A DNA stretch of 64,000 nt, from assembly GCA_016182845.1 (NCBI GenBank), contig JACPFT010000005.1:372001-436000 (forward strand). Reading direction: 5' to 3'. Positions 25,461 to 34,191 of the stretch are shown piece after piece. Both the position numbers and the translations under genes were made by a program. The notes under the pieces are model-generated. The model was given only the letters and a program-made list of their open reading frames with translations. It did not search any database and had not been told where the DNA came from. The stretch comes from Gammaproteobacteria bacterium (GTDB taxonomy: Bacteria > Pseudomonadota > Gammaproteobacteria > Enterobacterales > Permianibacteraceae). Each line of letters opens with the position of its first letter. The stretch's first letter is position 1.

Positions 25461-26987
25461 TCAGATACCGAGATTGAACACGATGCCCTGGGCCAGGGCG
25501 GCCTTGTCGCCGAAGAAGATCGTGTTGGTCTGGCGACGCATATAGGCCTTCCAGGCATCGGAGCCGGCTTCGCGGCCGCCGCCGGTGTCCTTCTCGCCGC
25601 CGAAGGCGCCGCCGATCTCGGCGCCGGAAGTGCCGATGTTGACGTTGGCGATGCCGCAGTCCGAGCCCTGCGAGGACAGGAACAGCTCGGCATTCTTCAG
25701 GTTCAGGGTGAAGATCGCGGAGGACAGGCCCATGCGCGACTCGTTCTGCAGGGCGATGGCCTGCTTGATGGTCGAGAACTTCATGACATAGAGGATCGGC
25801 GCGAAGGTTTCGTTCTGCACCACGTCCCACTGATTCTGGGCCTCGACGATGGTCGGCTCCACATAGGAACCCGGGCGGTTCAGGGCCTTGCCGCCGAACA
25901 GGACCTTGCCGCCCAGTTCCTGGGCGCGGGCCACGGCCTTCTCGAAGTTGGCCACGGCACCGGCGTCGATCAGCGGGCCCATCAGATTGGCCTTGTCCAG
26001 TGGATCGCCGATGGTGACCTGCTTGTAGGCATCGACCAACATGGGCACGACCTGGTCGTACATGGACTCGTGGATGAACAACCGGCGGGTCGTGGTGCAA
26101 CGCTGACCGGCCGTGCCCACGGCGCCGAACACGATGGCCGGGATCGCGACCTTCAGATCGGCGGATTCGTCGAGGATGATGGCGTTGTTGCCGGCCAGTT
26201 CCAGCAGGGCCTTGCCCATGCGCTCGGCGACCTTGGAGCCGACGATCTTGCCAACCACGGAGGAGCCGGTGAAGGACAGCTTGGGCACGCGCTTGTCTTC
26301 GATGAAGCGGGCGGCCAGCTTGTTGTCGTTGCCGTCGATGAACAGGTTGAACAGGCCCTTGTAGCCGGCCTTGACCAGGACGTCATTGCAGATCTTCTGC
26401 ACGGCGATGGCCGACAGCGGGGTCTTGGGGCTGGGCTTCCACACGGTGGTGTTGCCGCAGATGGCGGCGATGAAGCTGTTCCAGCTCCACACGGCGACCG
26501 GGAAGTTGAAGGCGGAGATCACGCCGACCACGCCGAGCGGATGCCACTGTTCGTACATGCGGTGTTCCGGGCGCTCGGAATGCATGGTCTTGCCGTAGAG
26601 CATGCGAGACTGACCGACGGCGAAATCCGCCATGTCGATCATTTCCTGGACTTCGCCATCGCCTTCGGCCTTGGACTTGCCCATTTCCAGGGAAACCAGG
26701 CTACCCAGGGCGTCTTTCTTGGCACGCAGGGCGTCGCCCATCAGGCGCACCAGCTCGCCGCGGCGCGGGGCCGGGATCGTGCGCCATTCGGCGAAAGCGG
26801 TTTGGGCGTCGGTGATCACCTGCTCGTAATCGGCTTCCGAAGCGGCATAGACGCGGGCGATGACTTCGCCATTAGCCGGGCTAATGGATTCGATAATGCC
26901 GCAGTCGGTGGTCGTGGACCACTGGCCGTTACCCCAGCAGGCGCCCGGGTTGATGGCTTCGATGCCGAGTTCTTTCAGAAAATCCAT
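25461..26987 (-). CDS. amaB: L-2-aminoadipate-semialdehyde dehydrogenase (ALDH7-like)
   Basis: This 508-residue aldehyde dehydrogenase has the catalytic Glu region [15 protein letters not shown] and the nucleophile Cys in [16 protein letters not shown]-binding segment [15 protein letters not shown] and the C-terminal [22 protein letters not shown] are typical of the ALDH7 (antiquitin/AmaB) group. AmaB oxidises aminoadipate semialdehyde in lysine degradation. The nearby DUF1338-like gene fits the same pathway. It diverges from that gene. Confidence 0.87.
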   Translation of the reverse strand: MDFLKELGIEAINPGACWGNGQWSTTTDCGIIESISPANGEVIARVYAASEADYEQVITDAQTAFAEWRTIPAPRRGELVRLMGDALRAKKDALGSLVSLEMGKSKAEGDGEVQEMIDMADFAVGQSRMLYGKTMHSERPEHRMYEQWHPLGVVGVISAFNFPVAVWSWNSFIAAICGNTTVWKPSPKTPLSAIAVQKICNDVLVKAGYKGLFNLFIDGNDNKLAARFIEDKRVPKLSFTGSSVVGKIVGSKVAERMGKALLELAGNNAIILDESADLKVAIPAIVFGAVGTAGQRCTTTRRLFIHESMYDQVVPMLVDAYKQVTIGDPLDKANLMGPLIDAGAVANFEKAVARAQELGGKVLFGGKALNRPGSYVEPTIVEAQNQWDVVQNETFAPILYVMKFSTIKQAIALQNESRMGLSSAIFTLNLKNAELFLSSQGSDCGIANVNIGTSGAEIGGAFGGEKDTGGGREAGSDAWKAYMRRQTNTIFFGDKAALAQGIVFNLGI

Positions 26988-27395
26988 GGAATCACCTCTT
27001 TACATGCGCATGTGAACGAGGCCGGTCGGCGCCGATATCCGGTCTGGACGCCGCCTGGCTGAAAAGTGGCGCGATCATACGGCGGGTTTGGGTGAGATTC
27101 CACTAAAAACGCCGCCGCAGTGCAAAAAAATGGTCAAATTTTGACCGCTACCAAACCCGGCCTCGTTTGCTTCATCGCGGCATTAGGAAAAGTATTGAAA
27201 CCTCGAGAATTTTGCCCGGTGGCCATGCATACTTTTGCTCCATCTGGTCAGACCTTTTCTTGAGTGGCCCCATCGAACCAGGTAAAGTGGCCCTTGTTTG
27301 CGGTGCAACATCTGAATACAGTGCGCCGCGCAAGTGCTGTCATGCGCTTGCAATCACAACGTCTAGCCAAGCTCCACCGCCTTCCGAGGGTCGTC
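26988..27395. promoter_or_regulatory. Divergent amaB / DUF1338-like intergenic region with a sigma-70 promoter
   Basis: This 408-bp gap holds no supported gene. A likely sigma-70 promoter for the rightward gene is TTGAGT (27260-27265), 17 bp, TAAAGT (27283-27288), giving a leader of about 100 nt. Around 27100-27145 it is AT-richer, with CTAAAAACGCC and TCAAATTTTGACC, the latter a small palindrome (GGTCAAATTTTGACC, 27131-27145) that could be an operator. Confidence 0.5.
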
Positions 27396-28577
27396 ATGCA
27401 GAAGTTCGAATCGTTCGCTCAAGACCTGGCCAAAGCCGTCGTCGCCGAAAGCGCCAAGCTCGTCCCCCATCCGGACAACGTTGCCAAGGTCCTGGCTCAG
27501 CGCAAGAACGGTTCCTATGCCTCCCTGGACCTGACCCCCTTCGCGGTCGAGCCTAAGCCGGCCACCGCCCAGCCCTTCTTCGAGAACGTGCAGAACTTCG
27601 ACGAGCTGATGGCCGCCTACGAGGCAGCGTCCAAGGCACTGCCCTTCGAGATGGACATCTTCCGCGCCGAAGGCCGCATCCATGCTTATGCAGACCAGTT
27701 CCTGGCCGATTTGTTCGCCAAGGCCAAGGCCGAGTTCAGTGATGTCGATGCCCGCCGCGTCGCCCTCTGGGTCAAGGACTTCGATATCTATGTCGCGGTG
27801 AAGGCCGTCGAGTCCATGCTCAACAGCAAGGCCGACATGACCGTGCTGCACATCGCCGACCGCCTGGGCTGGACCGCCCACTTCGATCACCTGGCCATCC
27901 GCTGCGGCAGCTCCAGGCACTTGGACTCCGAGCGCGTGGTGAAGATGCTCGTCGAAGACCACGGCTACAGTGCCTCCCAGGTCGAGGGCGAGGACTATTA
28001 CGTGTTCGACGACGGCTGGAATGCCTACCCGGTCTACAAGCTGCTGGACAACGGCCAGGTCATCCGCCTGTTCATCGACCAGTCCGCCGAAGACGACGAG
28101 GTCCAGATCATCCAGCACTGGAACCGTGCCTACGGCTTCACCAGCCACCATCTGGCCATGACCCTGACCAAGCTGGAAAATGGCCAGCGTCGTTCCGTGT
28201 CCCTGACCGAGGTCATTGCCCAGTGCAAGGAAAACGGCGTCACCTGCCTGACCCCGACCGGCCTCTATACCGAGCAGCTCTTGGAGCAGGTGTTCACCAA
28301 GCCGGAGATCAACGGCGAAGTGCCGGCGGAGATCAAGGCCGAAGTGGCCGCCATCCATCCGGATCTGCCCAAGCAGATCGAGAATGGCAAGCTCCTGGAG
28401 CTGGTGGCCCGCCGCGAGATGAGCCCGGCCTTCGTCGAGCGTTTCTACGGCCTGTACGGCATCGCCTTCGATGCCGCCAATCCGCTGCACTATGCGCCCA
28501 TCTACCCCTATTTCTTGCCGGCCCAGGCCGCGCACGTGATCAAGACCTCCATCGGCGTGGCCTCGGCCGTGGCCTGA
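27396..28577 (+). CDS. DUF1338/HglS-like metalloenzyme (possible 2-oxoadipate dioxygenase/decarboxylase)
   Basis: This 393-residue protein, from ATG 27396 behind CGAGGG, is related to the DUF1338 (VOC-superfamily) fold. Two repeats bring metal-type histidines: HFDHLAIRCG and, later, GFTSHHLAMTLTKL, which parallel NDHIALRTF and ANHFTVSVNQL of HglS-type proteins. HglS converts 2-oxoadipate to D-2-hydroxyglutarate in lysine catabolism; placement next to amaB fits. Similarity is distant and the N-terminal 130 residues are not typical of short DUF1338 proteins, so the reaction is inferred. An in-frame upstream start at 27264 is less likely because it lies within the putative promoter. Confidence 0.55.
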   Translation: MQKFESFAQDLAKAVVAESAKLVPHPDNVAKVLAQRKNGSYASLDLTPFAVEPKPATAQPFFENVQNFDELMAAYEAASKALPFEMDIFRAEGRIHAYADQFLADLFAKAKAEFSDVDARRVALWVKDFDIYVAVKAVESMLNSKADMTVLHIADRLGWTAHFDHLAIRCGSSRHLDSERVVKMLVEDHGYSASQVEGEDYYVFDDGWNAYPVYKLLDNGQVIRLFIDQSAEDDEVQIIQHWNRAYGFTSHHLAMTLTKLENGQRRSVSLTEVIAQCKENGVTCLTPTGLYTEQLLEQVFTKPEINGEVPAEIKAEVAAIHPDLPKQIENGKLLELVARREMSPAFVERFYGLYGIAFDAANPLHYAPIYPYFLPAQAAHVIKTSIGVASAVA

Positions 28578-28592
28578 GCGCCATCCGCTCGA

Positions 28593-28620
28593 GAAACGGC
28601 TGCGTCAGGCAGCCGTTTTC
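28593..28620 (+). terminator. Terminator after the DUF1338-like gene
   Basis: The stem AAACGGCTGC/GCAGCCGTTT with a short loop (GTCAG) is followed by TTC. A good hairpin with a short T tract. Confidence 0.75.
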
Positions 28621-28684
28621 ATTTGGGCTTGTTGCGGTACGGTCTCTTGCCGACAATGGGCCCTCGGTATAAAGGAGAGCGACC

Positions 28685-29206
28685 ATGTTGTATGCCCTGG
28701 GCGAGCGTCGCCCCCAACTTCTGGGCGAGTCCCATTACTTGGCGCCGGGCTCGGCGGTCATCGGGTCGGCGGTGCTGCACGAGGGCGTGAGCGTCTGGTT
28801 CAACGCCGTGATACGCGCGGACAACGATCTCATCGAAGTGGGCGAGGGCACGAACATCCAGGATGGCGCCGTGTTGCACACCGATCCGGGCATTCCGCTC
28901 ATCGTCGGCAGGAATGTCACCATCGGCCACAAGGCCATGCTCCATGGCTGCCGGATCGGCGACAACAGCCTTATCGGCATCAATGCCGTGGTGTTGAACG
29001 GCGCGATCATAGGCCGGAACTGCCTGATCGGCGCCAATAGTCTGATCACCGAAGGGAAAGTGATCCCCGACGGTTCCCTGGTCATGGGCTCGCCGGGCAA
29101 GGTGGTGCGCAGCCTCAGTGAAGACGAGATCGCCGCCCTGGCCAAACCGGCCCAGAGCTACCAGGCCAAGCGGGACCGCTACCGCGACGAGTTGCGGAGC
29201 TTGTAA
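28685..29206 (+). CDS. Gamma-carbonic anhydrase-like hexapeptide-repeat protein
   Basis: This 173-residue protein is a left-handed beta-helix of the YrdA/PaaY/gamma-CA group. Hexapeptide repeats run from about residue 20 to 130. The three zinc histidines are placed as in gamma-CAs: GAVLHTDPG, then [12 protein letters not shown]-terminal helix ([21 protein letters not shown]) is typical. Carbonic anhydrase activity varies in this family, so it may be an acyltransferase or a metal-binding relative. The ATG follows GGAGAGCGACC. Confidence 0.85.
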   Translation: MLYALGERRPQLLGESHYLAPGSAVIGSAVLHEGVSVWFNAVIRADNDLIEVGEGTNIQDGAVLHTDPGIPLIVGRNVTIGHKAMLHGCRIGDNSLIGINAVVLNGAIIGRNCLIGANSLITEGKVIPDGSLVMGSPGKVVRSLSEDEIAALAKPAQSYQAKRDRYRDELRSL

Positions 29207-29309
29207 GCCCCGCGGGCTTCGGGTAAGTTCGTTAACCCCGCGTGGCTAGCCGCCGCGCCAAGCATCTGGACAGGGGCGGCGCAGGCCGCCCGGACGAAGT
29301 GGTAATGCT

Positions 29310-29816
29310 ATGAGCAATGAATTGGAACTGGGCCTCACGCCGACCCCGGCCGAGGGAATGATTTTAGCCGATGCGGCGCCCGCCGCCGCGCCTCAGGTCC
29401 CGGCCTTCGACGAGCGCGCCTGGGAGCAGAGCCAGTATGCCCGCGCCCTGAAATACTGCACAGACAAGGGCCTGCGCGTCGTCCAGCTGGACAAGCGCAA
29501 CAGCCGCGTGCTGCCGCCTTATGTGGCCCTGTGGCTGGTGTCGGTGTCGGATTATGCCGACAAGATCTGGGTCCTGACTGGCGATCTGCCGGCCGATCAT
29601 GTCAGTTCCAAGGCCGCCGCCAAGGCCCGCGACGCACTCAAACACTTCTCCCTGAGCTGGCAACTCAAGGCCGAGAGCCTGGGCGCCGAGCTGCGTGCCG
29701 GCCGTTTCTCCCTGGGCAGCGCCGAGAACCAGGCCAAGTACGCCAGCCTGTTGGTGCACCGCGCCCATCATTTGTACGTGCTGACCGAGGAAGAGGGACT
29801 CTGGGCCAAGGCCTGA
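29310..29816 (+). CDS. DUF4826-like conserved protein
   Basis: This 168-residue soluble protein has a core from about residue 40: ARALKYCTDKGLRVVQLDKR, then LPPYVALWLVSVSDYADKIWVLTGDLPADHV and ALKHFSLSWQLKAESL. The WVxTGDLPxDH and FSLxWQLKAE words match what I recall of DUF4826. The first 35 residues are Ala/Pro-rich and likely disordered. Function unknown. It is monocistronic and ends in a strong terminator convergent with pspF. Confidence 0.65.
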   Translation: MSNELELGLTPTPAEGMILADAAPAAAPQVPAFDERAWEQSQYARALKYCTDKGLRVVQLDKRNSRVLPPYVALWLVSVSDYADKIWVLTGDLPADHVSSKAAAKARDALKHFSLSWQLKAESLGAELRAGRFSLGSAENQAKYASLLVHRAHHLYVLTEEEGLWAKA

Positions 29817-29834
29817 GTATGCTGCCTTGCGAAA

Positions 29835-29865
29835 AAATGGCGCCCCAAGGGCGCCATTTGTTTTT
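29835..29865. terminator. Bidirectional terminator between DUF4826-like gene and pspF
   Basis: The 11-bp stem AAATGGCGCCC/GGGCGCCATTT with a CAA loop is followed by GTTTTT, with A-rich flank on the other side. Confidence 0.92.
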
Positions 29866-29867
29866 CG

Positions 29868-30902
29868 TCAGCCGGTGTTGTCCAGTAGATTGTATTTCTT
29901 AAGCAGGCCGCGCAGCTGGTGGTAGGTGACGGACAGTAGCTCGGCGGTCCGTTTCTGGTTGTACTGGGCCTGGAGCATGGCTCCCTTGATGAGGCCCACC
30001 TCGAAGTTCTCCACCAGGCTCTCGAAGGGCACCGGAAATTCGACGGGGCTGCTTGTTGGCATGGCCGTCGCGGGCTGGCTGGCGGCCGGGGCGGTGGACT
30101 TGCCGGTGGGGCCGGTGCGGGGTCGCCAGGGCGAGGCGAAGGGGTCGAATTCGATGCCCTTGATCATGTCCTCGGCGCCCGTGCGGTAGACGGCGCGCTC
30201 CACGACGTTCTTCAGTTCGCGCACATTGCCGGGCCAGGCATAGTCCAGCAGCTGGCGCTCGGCATTCTTGCTGAAGCCGGCGAAATAATCGCGCTTGAGC
30301 TCGCGGGTCATGGCCATGGCGAAATACTCCGCCAGCAGCAGGATGTCTTCGCGCCGTTCGCGCAGGGGCGGCAGGGTGATGACATCGAAGGCCAGGCGGT
30401 CCAGGAGGTCGAAGCGGAAGCGCCCGCTCTCGGCCAGCTGGGGCAGATCCTCGTTGGTGGCGGCGACCAGGCGCGTGTCGATCTTGACCGATTTGCTGCC
30501 GCCGACGCGCTCGAACTCGCCGTATTCGATGACGCGCAGCAGTTTCTCCTGGACGCGCATGGACGTCGTGGCCAGCTCGTCGAGAAACAGCGTGCCCTTG
30601 TCGGCGATCTCGAAGCGGCCCTCGTGGCGCTTGCTGGCGCCGGTGAAGGCGCCGGCCTCGTGGCCGAATAGCTCCGATTCCAGGAGACTCTCGGTGATGG
30701 CCGCGCAGTTCATGGTCACATAGGTCTGATCCCAACGTGGGGACAGGTAGTGCAGGCGCGCGGCGATCAGCTCCTTGCCGGTGCCCCGTTCGCCGACGAT
30801 CAACACCGGCTTGTCCAGCGGAGCGACCTGGGAGACATGCTCCAGGACCTGGAGAAAACTCTCGGATTGTCCGATGAGATTGTCGGGCTGGCGCTGCACC
30901 AT
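29868..30902 (-). CDS. pspF: Psp operon sigma-54 activator PspF
   Basis: This 344-residue bacterial enhancer-binding protein lacks a receiver domain and starts directly with the AAA+ domain (NLIGQSESFLQVLEHVSQ), as PspF does. Walker A is GERGTGKE, the sigma-54 contact loop is HEAGAFTGA and the arginine finger region is FRFDLLDRLAF. The C-terminal Fis-type helix-turn-helix ends QKRTAELLSVTYHQLRGLLKKY. A low-complexity Pro/Ala/Thr linker (about 255-290) is longer than in E. coli. It is divergent from psp genes and should activate them, with PspA as its inhibitor. Confidence 0.95.
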   Translation of the reverse strand: MVQRQPDNLIGQSESFLQVLEHVSQVAPLDKPVLIVGERGTGKELIAARLHYLSPRWDQTYVTMNCAAITESLLESELFGHEAGAFTGASKRHEGRFEIADKGTLFLDELATTSMRVQEKLLRVIEYGEFERVGGSKSVKIDTRLVAATNEDLPQLAESGRFRFDLLDRLAFDVITLPPLRERREDILLLAEYFAMAMTRELKRDYFAGFSKNAERQLLDYAWPGNVRELKNVVERAVYRTGAEDMIKGIEFDPFASPWRPRTGPTGKSTAPAASQPATAMPTSSPVEFPVPFESLVENFEVGLIKGAMLQAQYNQKRTAELLSVTYHQLRGLLKKYNLLDNTG

Positions 30903-31012
30903 CTTGCGACTCCTTCCGAGGTGTTCCTGCCGGTGGCGACATTTCCCAAGTCTTGGTGAAAATCCCCATAGACCCGGGCAAGTGCTCGCTAGTCTCTCAG
31001 TAAAAACGCGCT

Positions 31013-31036
31013 AAAACAAGTGCTTATAGCTGTTTT
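31013..31036. promoter_or_regulatory. Imperfect palindrome in the pspF/psp intergenic region
   Basis: AAAACA at 31013-31018 and TGTTTT at 31031-31036 flank AGTGCTTATAGC, giving a 24-bp imperfect palindrome. It lies just upstream of the sigma-54 promoter, closer than a usual enhancer site, so it may serve pspF autoregulation or IHF-assisted looping instead. Confidence 0.35.
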
Positions 31037-31041
31037 GAAAG

Positions 31042-31058
31042 TTGGCACGAAGAATGTA
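31042..31058 (+). promoter_or_regulatory. Sigma-54 promoter of the psp operon
   Basis: The sequence TTGGCACGAAGAATGTA fits the -24/-12 consensus TGGCACG-N4-TTGCW: GG and G are at the right spacing, and the -12 element has GT instead of GC. It faces the psp genes and lies next to pspF. Confidence 0.85.
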
Positions 31059-31104
31059 TATCCCTCAGTGTGTAGCAACCACCACCATGACCCAAGGAAA
31101 TATC

Positions 31105-31401
31105 ATGATCCGTAAGATGAACAACCAGTCGGTGTACCGCATGACCACGACCTTGGTCATCGGCGGAATGATTATGGCTCTTGCCATGCAGCCGGCCCGC
31201 GCCAGCGAGCTGAACGAGGCGATTGCCGCGGCGGTGGGTGAAGCACTGGTTGAGCAGGGCCAGAACGCCATGCACAATATCAGCCAAGACGTGCTCAGCA
31301 ATACCGACTGGGCGGGAACGGCTAAGCAGCTGATGGAGCAGGTGACGGTCGAGGAAGAACCGGCCACACCGGCCGCGGACACCCTGATTGCCGACCGCTA
31401 A
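31105..31401 (+). CDS. Small exported protein, first gene of the psp operon
   Basis: This 98-residue protein starts at ATG 31105 behind AAGGA; earlier in-frame starts would place the coding region inside the sigma-54 promoter. The N-terminus has a positively charged stretch (MIRKMNNQSVYR) and a hydrophobic core (LVIGGMIMALAMQPARA) ending in a likely ARA-SE signal-peptidase site. The mature part (about 65 residues) is acidic and helical, with no cysteine. I do not recognise a family. It sits 47 bp after the sigma-54 promoter and 31 bp before pspA, so PspF probably controls it. Confidence 0.75.
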   Translation: MIRKMNNQSVYRMTTTLVIGGMIMALAMQPARASELNEAIAAAVGEALVEQGQNAMHNISQDVLSNTDWAGTAKQLMEQVTVEEEPATPAADTLIADR

Positions 31402-31432
31402 GCCACGCATTCGATTTTAGGAGTTTGACACC

Positions 31433-32104
31433 ATGGGCATTTTCTCGCGCTTCGCCGACATCGTGAACGCCAACCTCAACGCCTTGCTGGACAAGGCCGA
31501 AGATCCGGAAAAGATGGTTCGCCTGATCATCCAGGAGATGGAGGACACCTTGGTGGAAGTGCGTACCGCTTCGGCGCGCACCATCGCCGACAAGAAGGAA
31601 TTGGAGCGCAAGCTCGCCTACCTGGAACAGGAGATCGCCGACTGGGAAGCCAAGGCCTCCCTGGCCTTGAGCAAGGATCGGGAAGACCTGGCTCGCGGCG
31701 CCCTGGTGGAAAAGGCCAAGATCGCTGAGGTGGCCGCGACGGTGCGCCACGAACTGGAGCTGTTGAACGGCACTCTGTCCAAGCTATCCGACGAGATCGG
31801 TCAGTTGCAGGACAAGCTCAAGGACGCCAAGGCTCGCCAGGCGGCCCTGATGATGCGCCACAAGACCGCAGAAAGCCGTTTGAAGGTGCGCAGCACCATC
31901 CAGGGCGGCGGCAGCGGCGATGCGGTGTCCAAGTTCGAGCGTTACGAACGCAAGCTGGACAACCTGGAAGCCGAAGTGGATGCTTTCGACCTGGGTAAGA
32001 AGTCGTCGCTGGCCGATGAGATCGCCAACCTGGAGGCCGAGGACAAGGTGAGCCAGGAGCTGGAAGCCCTGAAGGCCAAGATCAACCAGCAGAACAACAA
32101 CTAA
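31433..32104 (+). CDS. pspA: Phage shock protein A
   Basis: This 223-residue protein is a PspA/IM30 family coiled-coil protein, starting MGIFSRFADIVNANLNALLDKAEDPEKM with the amphipathic N-terminal helix that binds membranes. Long helices run to about residue 220. It polymerises at stressed inner membranes and also inhibits PspF. A good ribosome-binding site (TAGGAG) precedes it. Confidence 0.97.
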   Translation: MGIFSRFADIVNANLNALLDKAEDPEKMVRLIIQEMEDTLVEVRTASARTIADKKELERKLAYLEQEIADWEAKASLALSKDREDLARGALVEKAKIAEVAATVRHELELLNGTLSKLSDEIGQLQDKLKDAKARQAALMMRHKTAESRLKVRSTIQGGGSGDAVSKFERYERKLDNLEAEVDAFDLGKKSSLADEIANLEAEDKVSQELEALKAKINQQNNN

Positions 32105-32115
32105 GGAAGTGCGTT

Positions 32116-32352
32116 ATGGAAGTTACAGAAGCCATTGGCATCCCTCTGATCGTATTCATGGTTTTCGTGGCACCGATCTGGGTCATCATGCACTACCGAA
32201 CCCTGGGCAAGAAGAGCCAGGGGCTGTCGGTCGAGGAGCATACCAAGCTGCAGCAGCTGAACCAGGTTGCCGAACAGATGAGTTCGCGCATCGAGACCCT
32301 GGAAAAAATCCTGGACGCCGAAACGCCGGATTGGAGAAAGAAATATGAGTGA
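32116..32352 (+). CDS. pspB: Phage shock protein B
   Basis: This 78-residue protein has one transmembrane segment (GIPLIVFMVFVAPIWVIMHY) followed by the cytosolic coiled coil ending RIETLEKILDAETPDWRKKY. PspB and PspC relay membrane stress to PspA. It is 11 bp after pspA and overlaps pspC by 8 bp. Confidence 0.95.
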   Translation: MEVTEAIGIPLIVFMVFVAPIWVIMHYRTLGKKSQGLSVEEHTKLQQLNQVAEQMSSRIETLEKILDAETPDWRKKYE

Positions 32353-32818
32353 GGATTCTGTCTCCCCCCGTCGCACCCTGTATCGCGACACCCGGAACGG
32401 CAAGATCACCGGCGTCTGCGCCGGGCTGGCGGATTACTTCGGCTTCGAGCGCTGGGTCGTGCGCATCATCTGCCTCTCTCTGGTGGTGTTCATGGGGCCG
32501 ATGCCCGTCGTCGCCTACTTCGTGTTGACCTTCATCCTGGACAAGAAGCCGGGACATCCGGAGAGCATGACCGAAGCGCGGATGCGCGAGGGCATCCAGA
32601 AGGGCATGAACGGCATGCGCGGGGCCAAGGCGCCGGCTAACCAGAAGTATCAGCCGGATCCGCTCACCGTCTGGCGTTCCGGCACGGCGCCCAGCCAGGT
32701 GCTGGCCACGATAGAGGGGAGCTTTTCCAAGCTGGAGCTGCGCCTGCGCGATCTGGAAAGCTTCGTGACCTCCAAGCGTTTCCATCTGGAGCGCGAGTTT
32801 CAGGAAATCCGGCGTTAA
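32345..32818 (+). CDS. pspC: Phage shock protein C
   Basis: This 157-residue protein has the PspC domain: TLYRDTRNGKITGVCAGLADYFG, then a membrane segment (WVVRIICLSLVVFMG) and a second hydrophobic stretch. An added C-terminal tail of about 80 residues ends in a coiled coil (LRDLESFVTSKRFHLEREFQ). E. coli PspC lacks this exact tail. The start overlaps pspB. Confidence 0.93.
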   Translation: MSEDSVSPRRTLYRDTRNGKITGVCAGLADYFGFERWVVRIICLSLVVFMGPMPVVAYFVLTFILDKKPGHPESMTEARMREGIQKGMNGMRGAKAPANQKYQPDPLTVWRSGTAPSQVLATIEGSFSKLELRLRDLESFVTSKRFHLEREFQEIRR

Positions 32819-32856
32819 CATCTGCCCCGCCCGGGGCCAACAAGGAGTAGAGGAAA

Positions 32857-33078
32857 ATGCCTTGGTTTGCGAATGTTGCCGTCGCGGGCATCGTGATGTG
32901 GGCTGTGGTGGAAGTCGTCAAGATGGTGCTGACCCATCGGAAGGAACGCGATGCCGGCGCCCAGCTTGGAGCGGAAAAGGATGCTCAGCTGGCGGCCCTG
33001 GAGGAGCGAGTGCGCATCCTGGAAGCCATCGTCACCGACAAATCCTATGATTTGAAACAGAAAATAAACTCCTTGTAA
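32857..33078 (+). CDS. Small PspB-like membrane protein, last gene of the psp operon
   Basis: This 73-residue protein has one N-terminal transmembrane helix (WFANVAVAGIVMWAVVEVVKMVL), then a charged linker and a coiled coil ending RVRILEAIVTDKSYDLKQKI. The topology and the C-terminal words resemble PspB and the tail of PspC in the same operon. It begins 38 bp after pspC behind AAGGAGTAGAGG. I know of no named family for it; it is a candidate accessory Psp component. Confidence 0.72.
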   Translation: MPWFANVAVAGIVMWAVVEVVKMVLTHRKERDAGAQLGAEKDAQLAALEERVRILEAIVTDKSYDLKQKINSL

Positions 33079-33097
33079 GCCCTAGCCGCTACAAGAA

Positions 33098-33122
33098 GAA
33101 GGGCCTGCCTAGCGGGCCTTTC
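33098..33122 (+). terminator. Imperfect hairpin after the psp operon
   Basis: AAGGGCCTGC and GCGGGCCTTT can pair with one or two mismatches and are followed by TTTCG. A weak terminator is plausible because the last psp gene ends 20 bp earlier. Confidence 0.4.
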
Positions 33123-33247
33123 GCCGTTTTGGACTCCCGCCGCGCACCGGCGTCTGGGTTCAGCCGGACGGAAGGCATGGCACTTCGTCTCCCGCTTTGC
33201 TACACCATAAGCACAGGGTCGGCATGGGCATGACCAAGGGTGGCATC

Positions 33248-34171
33248 ATGGCAACGCTGAGCAAGTTCCTCGCGGTGATCGACAAGCTGGATGAGGCGGG
33301 GACCGTCCTGGCCCGCGCGGCCGGGCTCGCCGAGGCCCATCAGGCGCGGGTGGACGTGCTCCTGACCCTGCACGAACCCTCCTTGGAACTGGGCGATCTC
33401 TGGGGCGCCGGTCAACTGGAGAGCCTGAGGGATAATTATGTCGCCGAGCACCGGCAGAAGCTGGAGCCCCTGCTGGAACCGCTGCGCGGGCGAGGCTTGG
33501 GCGCGGAGCTCTACGCCGAGTGGGATTCCACACCCTTCATGCCTATCATCCGGGCGGTCCAGGCACGCGCTTACGATCTGGTGATCAAGGCGGCCAAGGC
33601 CCACTCGCGCCTCACGACCTTTTTTTACACGCCGACGGACTGGCATCTGCTGCGCAAGTGCCCATGCCCCGTGCTCATGACCAAGGGGCCCGCATCCGGA
33701 CCGGCGCGACGCATCCTGGCGGCGGTGGAGCCGGTGGCCAGCGATGCCGAGCATGCGGGCCTGAATCACGCCATCCTGGACATGGCGCAGTTCCTGGCCG
33801 GCAAGCTGGGGGCCGAGCTCCATGTCATCAATGCCTTCTCGGTGATTCCGGTGGGCACCGCCTTCGATGGCACGGGGATTTATCACGAGGACTATGTGGC
33901 CAGCGTGCGCGAGCTTCACCAGAAGCGCCTGGCCGAGCTGGTACAGCCCTACGGCGTGGCGGAGGCCCGGGTGCATCTGCGCCAGGGCGTGCCGGCCGAT
34001 GTGATCCCGGAATTTGTCGCCGAGGAGAACATCGAGCTGGTGATTCTGGGCACGCTGGCGCGCAGCGGCATGGCGGGGATCTTCATCGGCAACACGGCGG
34101 AGAGCGTGCTCGACGAGTTGCATTGCGATGTCTTGACCGTGAAGCAGCCGGGCTTTGTCGCACCGGCCTGA
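33248..34171 (+). CDS. Tandem-domain universal stress protein (UspE-like)
   Basis: This 307-residue protein has two universal-stress-protein domains (about 1-150 and 155-305). The first ends HLLRKCPCPVLMTKG. The second carries the nucleotide-binding signature ending GTLARSGMAGIFIGNTAESVLDELHCDVLTVK, close to the G-2x-G-9x-G(S/T) pattern. The ATG at 33248 has AAGGGTGG in front; ATGs at 33224 and 33230 would lose this spacing. It is likely a cytosolic stress protein. Confidence 0.88.
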   Translation: MATLSKFLAVIDKLDEAGTVLARAAGLAEAHQARVDVLLTLHEPSLELGDLWGAGQLESLRDNYVAEHRQKLEPLLEPLRGRGLGAELYAEWDSTPFMPIIRAVQARAYDLVIKAAKAHSRLTTFFYTPTDWHLLRKCPCPVLMTKGPASGPARRILAAVEPVASDAEHAGLNHAILDMAQFLAGKLGAELHVINAFSVIPVGTAFDGTGIYHEDYVASVRELHQKRLAELVQPYGVAEARVHLRQGVPADVIPEFVAEENIELVILGTLARSGMAGIFIGNTAESVLDELHCDVLTVKQPGFVAPA

Positions 34172-34191
34172 GCGTATTGAGAACACCAACA

